64,000 nucleotides of DNA, taken from assembly GCF_900104485.1 (NCBI RefSeq), contig NZ_FMXQ01000001.1:186001-250000 (forward strand), read 5' to 3'. This DNA comes from Bauldia litoralis. GTDB lineage: Bacteria > Pseudomonadota > Alphaproteobacteria > Rhizobiales > Kaistiaceae. Below are positions 8,927 to 17,053 of the stretch, piece after piece (positions within the stretch are counted from its first letter, which is position 1; each line of letters opens with the position of its first letter). A program made the position numbers and the translations under genes. The notes beneath the pieces were generated by a model, which saw nothing but the letters and a program-made list of their open reading frames with translations, made no database searches and was not told where the DNA came from.

Positions 8927-9268
8927 CTACCGGCGGTTCAGGAGACCGACCGCAAAGCCGACACCGAGGGCGATAAGGACGGAGGCGAACGGGTTCTTGG
9001 TGATCTTGACCTCGACCTCGTCGATCGTGCTCGACGCCTGCTTGGCGGCGGCGGCAAGGGCGTCGTTACCCATACCGGTCGCGTCCTTGATGATCCTCTC
9101 GCCCATCGAGCTCGCCTGCTGCGTCGTCTCGTCGAATTTCTTCTTGAGCGTCGACTGGATCCCCGACGTATCGGATACGAGGGTCTTCACTGTTGCCGAA
9201 AGTGCCGCGATATCGGCCCGGAGCTTGTCCAGGTTCTCCGACATCTCCTTGTCTGTGGTGGTCGCCAT
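8927..9268 (-). CDS. DUF883 family protein (ElaB/YqjD-like)
   Basis: 113 residues. An N-terminal amphipathic helix rich in Lys, Asp and Thr (residues ~1-85, coiled-coil-like) is followed by a single C-terminal transmembrane segment ASVLIALGVGFAVGLL with a positively charged LNRR end. This tail-anchored layout is typical of the ElaB/YqjD/YgaM group, whose E. coli members tether ribosomes to the inner membrane in stationary phase. It is 5 bp upstream of the holin-like gene, so they form a two-gene operon. The 223-bp gap upstream separates it from the divergent dehydratase gene and should contain both promoters; no consensus boxes stand out there. Confidence 0.75.
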   Translation of the reverse strand: MATTTDKEMSENLDKLRADIAALSATVKTLVSDTSGIQSTLKKKFDETTQQASSMGERIIKDATGMGNDALAAAAKQASSTIDEVEVKITKNPFASVLIALGVGFAVGLLNRR

Positions 9269-9491
9269 GACGCTGTCCCTCTTGTTTCGCCAAGCGGAGT
9301 CCTGCCCCGCCCTTCAAGTGGTAAAACGCAGCATAGCCGCAAATGTTCCGCAAAGCTTTAACGTCCTTGCCGCGCGGCAGGATCATGGTCTGCGCGACAC
9401 CCCGGACCCCCGGCTTGCGGAATCGACAGTCCCGGCGCCATGACCTATGACCGGCGCACCCTGCCCTCCGTCCAGACAACGATGAAACGCC

Positions 9492-11213
9492 ATGACCGAC
9501 AGCCCCTCCGGCATGAAGAAAGGCCTCGCCAACTACGGTGACGCCGACTTTTCGCTTTTCCTGCGCAAGGCCTTCATCAAGGCGATGGGCTACTCGGATT
9601 CGGCCCTCGACCGGCCGATCGTCGGCATCACCAACACTTATTCCGGCTACAACGCCTGCCACCGCAACGTCCCCGACCTGATCGAGGCGATCAAGCGCGG
9701 GGTGATGCTGGCCGGCGGCCTGCCGATCGAATTCCCCATCGTCTCGATGCACGAGTCGTTCTCCCATCCGACATCGATGTTCCTGCGCAACCTGATGGCG
9801 ATGGATGCCGAGGAGATGATCCGCGCTCAGCCGATGGATTCGGTGGTGCTGATCGGCGGCTGCGACAAGACCGTACCGGCGCTGCTGATGGGCGCCGCCA
9901 GCGTCGACCTGCCGGCGATCATCGAGGTCACCGGCCCGATGATGACCGGCAGCTATCGCGGCGAGAAGCTCGGCGCCTGCACCGACTGCCGCCGCTTCTG
10001 GGCGATGCACCGCGCCGGCGAGGTCAGCGAGGCGGAGACCGAGGAGATCAGCGGCAAGCTCGCGCCGGGCGCCGGCACCTGCATGGTGATGGGCACGGCG
10101 AGCACCATGGCGCTGGTCAGCGAGGCGCTGGGCATGATGCTGCCCGGCGGCGCTGCCATCCCCGCTGTCGCCGCGGACCGCCTCCGTCATGCCGAAGCGA
10201 CCGGCGCCCGCGCCGTGGCGATCGCGGCGGAGAAGCTGCGGCCGAGCGACATCATGACCGAAGCCGCCTTCGCCAATGCGCTGCGCGTGCTCCAGGCGAT
10301 CGGCGGTTCGACCAACGGTCTGATCCACCTGACCGCGATCGCCGGCCGCCTCGGCATTTCGCTCGATTTCGCGACCTTCAACCGGATCGGCGCGGAGACG
10401 CCGGTGCTGGTCGACCTCAAGCCCTCCGGCCAGCACTACATGGAGGACCTCGAGAAGGCCGGCGGGCTGGCGCCGGTCCTGCGCGAGATCGAAGCCCTGC
10501 TGGACACCGGTTGCCGGACCGTCAGCGGCAAGACGCTCGGCGAAGACATCGCCGACGCACCCGCCCCCTGGCCGCAGGACGTCGTGCGGACGATGGCCGA
10601 TCCGATCCATCAGGGCGGCGGTATCCGCGTTCTCGGCGGCAACCTTGCGCCGAAGGGAGCGGTGATCAAGCAGGCAGCCGCGACCCCGGCTCTGCTCAAG
10701 CATGCCGGCCGCGCCGTGGTCTTCGATTCCCTTCAGGACCTCGCCGAACGGATCGATTCACCCGACCTCGATGTCGGGCCGGACGATGTCCTCGTCCTGC
10801 GCAACGCCGGCCCGAAAGGCGCGCCCGGCATGCCCGAGGCCGGCTACATCCCGATCCCGAAGAAGCTGGCCGCGACCGGCGTGAAGGACATGGTCCGCAT
10901 CTCCGATGCACGGATGAGCGGCACCGCCTTCGGCACCATCGTCCTCCATATCAGCCCGGAGGCGGCGATCGGCGGCCCCCTCGCCCTTGTCGAGAATGGC
11001 GACCAGATCTCCCTCGACGTCGCCGCCGGCCGGATCGAACTGCTGGTCCGCGAATCCACCCTCGCCGAGCGACGGGCGAAGTGGCGCCCCCCCGAGGTCC
11101 CGGGGTCGAATCGCGGCTACCTCAAGCTCTATCTCGACCAGGTCCTCCAGGCCGAGGACGGCTGCGACTTCGATTTTCTCAGGAAGCACCCCGGCGGCCG
11201 GACAATCGACTGA
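9492..11213 (+). CDS. IlvD/Edd-family sugar-acid dehydratase
   Basis: 573 residues. Three Cys positions expected to hold the Fe-S cluster are present: Cys56 (YNACHRN), Cys124 (GGCDKT) and Cys197 (AGTCMVMG). Their spacing matches the sugar-acid branch (L-arabinonate and D-xylonate dehydratases) rather than the 4Fe-4S 6-phosphogluconate dehydratase. The extra ACTDCRRF motif is also typical of this branch. It would dehydrate an aldonic acid to a 2-keto-3-deoxy acid in the cytosol. Biosynthetic IlvD cannot be excluded, but the motif ISGKLAPGAGTC and the lack of ilv neighbours favour a catabolic role. It stands alone, divergent from the DUF883 gene; no sugar operon surrounds it. Confidence 0.85.
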   Translation: MTDSPSGMKKGLANYGDADFSLFLRKAFIKAMGYSDSALDRPIVGITNTYSGYNACHRNVPDLIEAIKRGVMLAGGLPIEFPIVSMHESFSHPTSMFLRNLMAMDAEEMIRAQPMDSVVLIGGCDKTVPALLMGAASVDLPAIIEVTGPMMTGSYRGEKLGACTDCRRFWAMHRAGEVSEAETEEISGKLAPGAGTCMVMGTASTMALVSEALGMMLPGGAAIPAVAADRLRHAEATGARAVAIAAEKLRPSDIMTEAAFANALRVLQAIGGSTNGLIHLTAIAGRLGISLDFATFNRIGAETPVLVDLKPSGQHYMEDLEKAGGLAPVLREIEALLDTGCRTVSGKTLGEDIADAPAPWPQDVVRTMADPIHQGGGIRVLGGNLAPKGAVIKQAAATPALLKHAGRAVVFDSLQDLAERIDSPDLDVGPDDVLVLRNAGPKGAPGMPEAGYIPIPKKLAATGVKDMVRISDARMSGTAFGTIVLHISPEAAIGGPLALVENGDQISLDVAAGRIELLVRESTLAERRAKWRPPEVPGSNRGYLKLYLDQVLQAEDGCDFDFLRKHPGGRTID

Positions 11214-11339
11214 TCCCGGGCCGTCTGCACGGGTCCCGGTCAAGCGGTATCGGCCTAAAGACCGAGCCCCACATCCTGCGACCCTGGCCGGGTGTCATCT
11301 TGAACTCTTGGTCCCGGCGCCGCCGGCATCCGCTCGCTA

Positions 11340-11570
11340 CTATTCGAGATCAACTTCCCGACGGACCAGATCGGCGGTGGCTTCGACGGCGCGTTGATCG
11401 GAGAACGAAACGCCCGTAAAGGACACGTCCCAGTTTGGATAACTCGGGTCACGCTGCGGCACATGCCAAACGTCGGCATGAATCGACGCGGTGTCGACAA
11501 GAAACAGCGTCTCCAACCGTTCCTTCAGCCGTTGGAGTATCTGCTGTTTGGTCAGCTTGGGCTTCTCCAT
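11340..11570 (-). CDS. Small hypothetical protein (possible surviving 3' portion)
   Basis: Alternative reading of the 3' part of the frameshifted locus. ATG at 11570 has a strong GAGGTGG ribosome binding site five bases upstream and gives 76 residues: a basic/Gln-rich helix (KLTKQQILQRLKERLETLF) followed by a short alpha/beta-looking segment with VWHVPQRDPSYPNWDVSF. It could be translated independently even if the longer gene is broken, or could be the original start with the upstream frame belonging to another gene in the same transcript. No family is recognised and no neighbouring gene explains it. Confidence 0.45.
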   Translation of the reverse strand: MEKPKLTKQQILQRLKERLETLFLVDTASIHADVWHVPQRDPSYPNWDVSFTGVSFSDQRAVEATADLVRREVDLE

Positions 11571-11868
11571 GTCCACCTCACCCGGGCATTGCAGGTCCAG
11601 GAGTGCAGTCTGGTCCAGATTGGCGACAACGCGGGGCCCTTGTTCGCCTTGCCGGCAGCGAGCGCAGCCGCTGTTGTCCAGGCTCATTCTCGCCACGACC
11701 ACCACCTGACGCTGAATGGGGGACGAGAACCAGTTGCCATGCGTGCGGGGCGTCAGATTCCACGCCGGCAAACCAGACCACCTGATCAGTCGCGTCGCTC
11801 AAGTTCCAGGGATAGCCCTCCCTGAAAGAGGGATCATGACTATCATCTTCCTCAGCCACAAACCGCAA
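11340..11868 (-). pseudogene. Decayed hypothetical gene with probable frameshift
   Basis: Two overlapping frames each look protein-like over only part of their length. The upstream frame (from 11868, TTG start) reads a convincing segment up to AWQLVLVP, then turns into Arg/Pro/Gly-rich nonsense. The other frame picks up at RQVVVVARMSLD and continues with CARC and a normal-looking C terminus to the stop at 11340. The switch coincides with a run of five G on the plus strand (11718-11722); removing one base joins both halves into one ~175-residue reading frame. Farther upstream the same frame has ATG at 11904 followed after six codons by TAG, another sign of decay. The family is not recognised. 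A real sequence error is an alternative. Confidence 0.45.
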
Positions 11869-11958
11869 TCGCGTGTTCGAGTGCTATGGTCGCGTTGTGT
11901 CCATGGCCCGGGGCGAGGTCAGCGCGGTGCTTTCACCCTGCCAGACAGGAGGACGAGA

Positions 11959-13173
11959 ATGGGTAAAGGTGTGCTCAGGGTCTACCAGGAGGACTGGCAC
12001 CCGTTCCAGAACTTGCCGGCGGCGCTGAAGCGCTTCAGCGACGAGACCGGCATACCGACTGAACTTGGGTGGGACACCGTCGGCGTCGGCACGATCGAAC
12101 ACATGTTCGAGCAGATGATCGGCTCGTTCACCGCCGACGACCCGGCCTATGACATCATTTGCACCGACGAGATCATCCTGCGCGACATGGCGCAAAGGGG
12201 CCGTGTGCTTGACTTGGCTCCGCTGATGCGGCGGGACGAGTTGACCCTCGATACCGTGACGCCGGCGACCCGGGAGGCGGTCTCCCTCGGTGACGCCGTG
12301 TTGGGCCTTCCCTGCATCAACACCTGTTCGATGCTGCTCTACCGGAGGGACCTGTTCGATCGCTACGGCTTGCCGGTGCCGGCAGACTGGACGGAGCTTC
12401 GCGAGGTCGCTGGCACGTTGCAGGACGCCGTGCGGCGCGATGAGGGACGCGAATTCTACGGCTTCGAGACGCGCGGAGCCGCGGGCGGCGGCCATGCCGT
12501 GTGGTCGGTGAGTTCGTTCCTTGGTTCCTACGGCGCGCGATGGCTCGACGGAAATGCGCCGGCCCCGACGACCGACGCGCACATCACGGCCCTGGCCACC
12601 TACCTCGACATCATCCGCGGCGTGTGCCCGCCCGATCAGGACGTCATCAGCTTCGTCGAGATGCGCCGCGACATGAAGAACGGCAGGGTCGGAATGGTGA
12701 TGGATGTCGGCAACGAATATGCGCACATCCTCGACCGCGATCCGGAACTCGCCGACAAGGTGGGTGTGGCGCTGGTACCGGCGGGTCCGGCCGGTCGCGC
12801 GCCAAACCTGTACACGCCGCCCTGGGCCATTCCTGTCGGCACCGATATGCCGGATGAGGCGTGGGAGCTGGCAAAGTTCCTGACATCCAACGCGCAACTC
12901 ACTGAAGACGGACTGAAGAGCAACGCTGTGGAGACCTCGTCATTGCCTGTGCTCTACAGCGCGGCGTTCGACCGGCACTTTCGCGAGGATCTGCTGTCCA
13001 CCGTGCGCGCCTCCCGCGCGATCGCCTGTGAGGAACGACCATTCTCCGACCACGGCATCGCTGTTTGCGAAGTCGTGGGCAATGCGATCAACGCTGCACT
13101 TCGGAACGGCGACGACGCCGCAGCGACCTACGCGAGGATCCACGAAGGCTTGAATCGCCATCTCGAAATCTAA
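11959..13173 (+). CDS. Extracellular solute-binding protein (family 1-like), no signal peptide
   Basis: 404 residues. ATG 11959 has a perfect AGGAGG about eight bases upstream. The protein has the cluster B/family 1 binding-protein pattern: an N-terminal strand followed by AALKRFSDETGI, an acidic target segment YDIICTDEIILRDMAQRGRVLDLAPL, and a hinge region PCINTCSMLLYRRDLFDRYGL. These proteins deliver sugars or similar solutes to MalFG-type permeases. Unusually there is no signal peptide: the binding fold begins almost at residue 6 and the upstream sequence encodes none. No permease or ATPase gene is adjacent. It lies just outside the left end of the integrative element, so its partner genes may have been lost or lie elsewhere. 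Confidence 0.7.
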   Translation: MGKGVLRVYQEDWHPFQNLPAALKRFSDETGIPTELGWDTVGVGTIEHMFEQMIGSFTADDPAYDIICTDEIILRDMAQRGRVLDLAPLMRRDELTLDTVTPATREAVSLGDAVLGLPCINTCSMLLYRRDLFDRYGLPVPADWTELREVAGTLQDAVRRDEGREFYGFETRGAAGGGHAVWSVSSFLGSYGARWLDGNAPAPTTDAHITALATYLDIIRGVCPPDQDVISFVEMRRDMKNGRVGMVMDVGNEYAHILDRDPELADKVGVALVPAGPAGRAPNLYTPPWAIPVGTDMPDEAWELAKFLTSNAQLTEDGLKSNAVETSSLPVLYSAAFDRHFREDLLSTVRASRAIACEERPFSDHGIAVCEVVGNAINAALRNGDDAAATYARIHEGLNRHLEI

Positions 13174-13317
13174 CGAAGAATGCGTGAGGAAGAATCGACG
13201 ATGCCTTAACCGGCCGGCAGGCGGCGAGCCTGGGGATCGTCCCACGTTGGAATGGAAGTCAGCGCAGGCAAAGCCGACGTCAAAATACCAAAAAAATTTC
13301 AGTATCTTGCGCAGAAG

Positions 13318-13333
13318 CATGGCGGAGAGGGAG
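13318..13333 (+). repeat. Left attachment repeat (attL-like)
   Basis: CATGGCGGAGAGGGAG, identical to 22859-22874 where it forms the 3' end of tRNA-Ser. The left copy is a short duplicated fragment not followed by tRNA sequence. Part of it (GGCGGAGAG, 13321-13329) is repeated in inverted orientation at 13356-13364, giving a hairpin of the kind used as paired core-type integrase sites. Confidence 0.75.
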
Positions 13334-13464
13334 ACCGCCTAATACCTTTTCGCCTCTCTCCGCCTTCCTGCATCTCTGTTCAGGAAATCGTCTATATTTC
13401 AGCTATTTGTTTTCCGTTGTCGTCCGCTGCTGTCCATTGCTCTCCGTCTCAATCCGTGTCATTT

Positions 13465-13485
13465 GGTGGGGCCGACGGTGGGGCC
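13465..13485 (+). repeat. Integrase-leader repeat, left copy
   Basis: A 21-bp G-rich tandem (two GGTGGGGCC units separated by GAC) just before the integrase start. A copy differing at one base (GAT for GAC) lies at 22785-22805, 54 bp inside the right attachment repeat. It could be an arm-type integrase site or a trace of a second integrase start. Confidence 0.6.
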
Positions 13486-13510
13486 GGTAGGGCCGCAATG
13501 GAGCAAGACG

Positions 13511-14755
13511 ATGGCAAGAGCGATCAACAAACTGTCGGCGCGCGGGGTGGCCACGATGTCCAACCCGGGTCGGCACGCGGACGGGGGCGGCCTTTACCTA
13601 AACATCAGCAACGAAGGCCGTCGGCGCTGGGTCTTTCTCTACCGGAAAGACGGGCGACGGATCGAAATGGGCCTCGGCTCGGCCGGCCCTGGCGGGGTGT
13701 CCCTGGCCGATGCCCGTGCCGCTGCCAACGACGCCCGCGCAGTTATGGCGGCCGGTGGCGACCCTCTAGCCTCGCGCCGTGAAGCCGAAGCCGCCAGCGT
13801 TGCCGATGCCGTCCGGGTGCCAACCTTCGGGGCGTTCGCCAACGACTACATCGCCGCGCACAAGTCGGCGTGGCGGAACGCCAAGCATCGCGCCCAATGG
13901 GGCATGACCCTTGAAGTGTACGCGGCACCGATCCGGGACATGCCGGTGGACGCGGTGGACACCGCCGCCGTCTTGGGTGTGCTGACGCCGCTATGGTCGG
14001 CCAAGCCCGAAACCGCTTCGCGGCTGCGGGGCCGGATCGAGGCCGTACTCGATGCGGCCAAGGCCAAGGGCCTGAGGACAGGAGAGAACCCGGCCCGCTG
14101 GCGCGGTCACCTGTCGAGCCTTCTACCGAAACGCCAGAAACTCACGCGAGGGCACCACGCGGCGTTGCCATTCGATCAGGTGCCGGACTTCATCCAGGAC
14201 CTTCGCTGCCAGTCCAGCACCGCCGCCCGCGCCTTGGAGTTCACGATCCTGACGGCGACACGCTCCGGCGAAGCCCTTGGTGCCAGGTGGGACGAATTGG
14301 ACGAGGCCCGCAGGATCTGGACCATCCCGGCGAAGCGGATGAAGTCGGGGCGCGAGCATCGTGTCCCCCTCGGAGACCGCGCCCGCGCGATCCTCGCCGA
14401 AGTCGAACGCGTCCGCCAGGACGACAACCCGCACATCTTCGCGGGTCAGCGCCCCGGCAAGAGCCTGTCCAACATGGCGCTGACGATGGTGCTGCGGCGG
14501 ATGGCCCGGCAGGACATCACCGTCCACGGCTTCCGGTCCTCGTTCCGGGACTGGGCCGGCGAGACGACAACGTTCCCCCGTGAGGTCGCCGAGGCGGCGC
14601 TTGCCCATGTCGTCGGCGACAGTACCGAGCGGGCCTACCGGCGCGGCGATGCCCTCGACAAGCGCCGCGCGCTGATGGAGGCGTGGGCGGATTTCGTCGC
14701 CCCCGAGGCCGGCACGACCAACGTCATCCCGATGAGGGGAGCCCAAGCCGTCTAG
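13511..14755 (+). CDS. P4-type tyrosine integrase
   Basis: 414 residues from ATG 13511. N-terminal DUF4102-type arm-binding domain: LSARGVATMSNPGRHADGGGLYL, then RRRWVFLYR and IEMGLGS. Catalytic residues of tyrosine recombinases are visible: Arg251 (ATRSGEALGARW), His339 and Arg342 (HGFRSSFRDW), His366 and the nucleophile Tyr376 (TERAYRR). It would catalyse integration and excision at the tRNA-Ser 3' end. It is next to the left repeat and reads into the island, i.e. at the end away from the intact tRNA, which is less usual for this family. Open reading extends upstream to 13463 through the G-rich repeat, but that extension has no ribosome binding site. Confidence 0.95.
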   Translation: MARAINKLSARGVATMSNPGRHADGGGLYLNISNEGRRRWVFLYRKDGRRIEMGLGSAGPGGVSLADARAAANDARAVMAAGGDPLASRREAEAASVADAVRVPTFGAFANDYIAAHKSAWRNAKHRAQWGMTLEVYAAPIRDMPVDAVDTAAVLGVLTPLWSAKPETASRLRGRIEAVLDAAKAKGLRTGENPARWRGHLSSLLPKRQKLTRGHHAALPFDQVPDFIQDLRCQSSTAARALEFTILTATRSGEALGARWDELDEARRIWTIPAKRMKSGREHRVPLGDRARAILAEVERVRQDDNPHIFAGQRPGKSLSNMALTMVLRRMARQDITVHGFRSSFRDWAGETTTFPREVAEAALAHVVGDSTERAYRRGDALDKRRALMEAWADFVAPEAGTTNVIPMRGAQAV

Positions 14756-15164
14756 GGCCTCCCTCTGCCATGGGAGCGCAGGTTTGACGCCGGTCCCAGT
14801 TGGATCGCGGCCGGCGGGCAGCACATGCGGTCTTTCGAAATGGTCGCCGGGAACAAAGCCGCCTTGAAACGCATGATCTGCCGTTTGTCGGAAGCGGTGG
14901 ACCTTGGTGAAAGACGGGGAATTGACTGTCGTCAGGGATGAAGCTCGTGGTGAAGCTGCCGCCGTGATCGAGTTCAAGCACGCCCTTGGTTGGCCGCCTA
15001 ATTCGGGGGAAGGCAGCTGCCGGTTCATCCAGTGTTTTTGGACCGACGGTTTCCAAGGTTCTTGCCGCGAGCGCCGTGAATGTCCCGCACATACTGACCA
15101 AAAAATAAATTTCTCCTGCACTAAACGCTCTATCTGATTGTGAAACAATAAATAGCCGACTAAC
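14756..15164. other. Gene-poor stretch after the integrase
   Basis: About 410 bp between the integrase stop and the operator palindrome. Open frames exist on both strands (for example 14904-15137 on the plus strand) but none has a good ribosome binding site or a recognisable domain, and the minus-strand frames run on into the integrase and look like shadows. The last ~60 bases are clearly AT-richer, consistent with a promoter region for the regulator genes. No gene is called here. Confidence 0.4.
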
Positions 15165-15190
15165 TAAACCTAACACCCGTGTTAGGTTTA
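15165..15190. promoter_or_regulatory. Perfect operator-like palindrome
   Basis: Arms TAAACCTAACAC and GTGTTAGGTTTA are perfect complements separated by CC, in an AT-rich region about 90 bp before the first regulator gene. An extra half-site-like GTTAGGGTT follows at 15208-15216. The symmetry and position suggest the binding site of an island repressor, possibly one of the two small HTH proteins just downstream or a host or helper-phage factor. Confidence 0.6.
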
Positions 15191-15281
15191 GGGGGGTATT
15201 CATTCTTGTTAGGGTTGACCCTTCCCCGCGACGCATGGTGTCACGTGCACAGACCGCCCCAAGGCTGAGCGAGAGAAAAAC

Positions 15282-15530
15282 ATGTCCCCCAAAACGCCCG
15301 AGGAAATCGCGCTGAATAGCTGGCGCGCGCTGCCCCACCATCCCGTCCGTCGCGCCGCCATCATCGTTGGGGTCTGTCAGAACAGCATCTGGACTTTGCT
15401 TCGCCGAGGGGAACTCGTGCCGCGCCGCCTCGGCTCTCGGACGATGGTTGATACGGCCTCGCTGGTCCGGCTTGTGGACGGTGCCCCCGTCAGGTCGCGG
15501 TCGCAGCGCGAGGAGCCGGTCCATGTCTGA
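15282..15530 (+). CDS. Small helix-turn-helix protein (excisionase/regulator-like)
   Basis: 82 residues. The middle (RRAAIIVGVCQNSIWTLLRRGELVPRRLGSRTMVDTASLVRLV) has the MerR/excisionase-type pattern: a recognition helix followed by a wing with the phrase PRRLGSRTMV, as in proteins that bind DNA for excision or transcriptional control. The ATG follows a purine-rich AGCGAGAGAAA. The stop overlaps the next gene by 8 bases, so both are co-translated. Probably the island's excisionase or co-regulator; its family is not certain. Confidence 0.65.
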   Translation: MSPKTPEEIALNSWRALPHHPVRRAAIIVGVCQNSIWTLLRRGELVPRRLGSRTMVDTASLVRLVDGAPVRSRSQREEPVHV

Positions 15531-15717
15531 CAACCCCGACAGGCTTCTCCGCATCGCCGAGGTGAAAGGGATCGTCGGCCTCGGCCACACCTCGATCTAC
15601 GCCCGCATTGCTGCCGGCGAGTTCCCCCGGCCGATCAAGGTCGGTTCGAGGACGCTGTGGTCCTACCGCGAGGTTCAGGACTGGATAGTCCGCCAGCTAC
15701 GGTCACGCGCCGCCTGA
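15523..15717 (+). CDS. AlpA-family DNA-binding regulator
   Basis: 64 residues with the AlpA signature: LLRIAEVKGIVGLGHTSIYARIAAGEFPRPIKVGSRTLWSYREVQDWI. The HTH recognition helix is the segment HTSIYARIAAGEFP and the terminal helix is EVQDWIVRQL. AlpA proteins activate excision or transcription in P4-like elements and phage-inducible islands. Start ATG 15523 has AGGAG ten bases upstream inside the end of the previous gene. Lies directly before the primase gene in the same direction. Confidence 0.9.
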   Translation: MSDNPDRLLRIAEVKGIVGLGHTSIYARIAAGEFPRPIKVGSRTLWSYREVQDWIVRQLRSRAA

Positions 15718-15796
15718 ACATGAAACGGCCCGCGCGGGGGCGAACCCGGCGGGCCGATACTTCAAAGGCCCAACCCCTGTCCAGCGAGATTTGACC

Positions 15797-17053
15797 GTGG
15801 GCATAGATAGCAAGTCCGACACTGTTCTTCAAGAAAACTGCGGTGCAATCGGCCCTTTCGAGGTGAGCATCATTCGCTCCCACGAGCGGGCGACGAAGGC
15901 GTTCACGCTCGAAGCGAACGGCAAGATCAAGAAGGAGGGGGAGCCGCCGCTGTCCAGAGGGCAGGCGTTTCGTGGCCAACTCAGGGACGGGGAACACCTC
16001 GCGGACACTCTCGAAAAGACAAAAACCAACGAAGTCTACGTCCCCCGCCAGATGCAGAAGCCCGGCGACGGGCATCTTCTCACCACCAGGGCAAAACTCG
16101 ATGCAAACCCGTCGTGCATCACCCGGACGAAAGACCAGTTTCTGTATAACGCCGGGCAGCCGGCCGCGATGGTCCTCGACATCGACTATGCAAGTTGGCC
16201 CGATCACATCAAGGCCAAGGTCACGACGGCCGGTGGCATATTTGCCGTTCTCACCCTGCTCGTGCCGGAGCTTGCAGGCGCGGAACTGGTCTGGCGACAC
16301 TCGGTTTCGTCCGGCATCCGCTGCAAGAGGACCGGCGAGAGGACCGGCATCCGGGGGCTTCATTTCTGGATATTCGTGAAAGACGGAGGCGATGCCCGAC
16401 GCTTTTCCGTTGTCCTCTTTAATCGCCTCCTGCTCGCCGGCTACGGCTTCATTTTTCCGGGCACGGACGGCAAAGCCCACCTCCGTACTCTCGTGGACAA
16501 GGCGGCGTCCGGTGACGGCTCGCGCCTCGTCTACGAGGCGCACGCGGAACTGCTCAACCCGGCCCTCGAACATGAGGCGGGTGTGCGCCGCCCTCGTGTC
16601 CGGAAAGGGCATGTGCTGGACACGACCTGTCTAGCGGACCTGACGGGCGAAGAAGCCGACGAACTTCTTGCCATCGAGAACGCCCTGAGGGGCACCGTGA
16701 AGCTGTCGCCGGGCACCGGTGGTGTTCGTTCCTCTCGCGCTGCCGATCAGGGCCTGACGGCCAAGGGAAGGGCGATTGTGCGGTTGCGGGGCGATTGCAT
16801 CATCCACCTCGACACCGGAAAGAAGGTTCGGGCCAGCGACATCTTTCTCGCGCCCGCTGCCTACCATCGGGCGACCTGCGCCGATCCGGACGAACCCGCC
16901 TACGGCGGAGGCCGGAACAAGGCAGTGATCTATTCGGACAATCCCCGCGCCATCAGGATCGAGAGCGAGGCCCACGGCGGCATCAGCTACCGGATCACGC
17001 TCACCGCCGCCGATGTCCTGCGCATTATCGAAAGGCAGAACCATGAAGCTTGA
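15797..17053 (+). CDS. Archaeo-eukaryotic primase-like replication protein
   Basis: 418 residues from GTG 15797 (GCGAG eight bases upstream; a TTG at 15791 is possible). Three motifs fit the AEP primase/PrimPol fold: hydrophobic-D-x-D in VLDIDYASW (Asp128, Asp130), the G-x-H motif in IRGLHFWIFV (His189), and the third acidic residue in LRTLVDKAAS (Asp234) followed by RLVYEA. Such proteins prime replication of plasmids, satellites and islands. The gene overlaps the following RepA-like ATPase by 11 bases, so the two are made together, as primase-helicase pairs usually are. No Zn finger is visible. Family assignment is by motif only and should be confirmed by profile search. Confidence 0.6.
   Translation: MGIDSKSDTVLQENCGAIGPFEVSIIRSHERATKAFTLEANGKIKKEGEPPLSRGQAFRGQLRDGEHLADTLEKTKTNEVYVPRQMQKPGDGHLLTTRAKLDANPSCITRTKDQFLYNAGQPAAMVLDIDYASWPDHIKAKVTTAGGIFAVLTLLVPELAGAELVWRHSVSSGIRCKRTGERTGIRGLHFWIFVKDGGDARRFSVVLFNRLLLAGYGFIFPGTDGKAHLRTLVDKAASGDGSRLVYEAHAELLNPALEHEAGVRRPRVRKGHVLDTTCLADLTGEEADELLAIENALRGTVKLSPGTGGVRSSRAADQGLTAKGRAIVRLRGDCIIHLDTGKKVRASDIFLAPAAYHRATCADPDEPAYGGGRNKAVIYSDNPRAIRIESEAHGGISYRITLTAADVLRIIERQNHEA

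Noticed and set aside
8490-9268. Prophage remnant suggested by the 'phage holin' family name
   Set aside because: The pair with DUF883 is a common chromosomal arrangement and no phage genes are adjacent.
9066-10703. Long open frame (545 codons) antisense to the sugar-acid dehydratase
   Set aside because: Composition is Arg/Gly/Ala/His-rich without any domain; it mirrors the GC-rich third codon positions of the real gene.
14123-15148. 341-codon minus-strand frame across the integrase 3' end
   Set aside because: It depends on the complement of the integrase for most of its length; the remainder has no domain.
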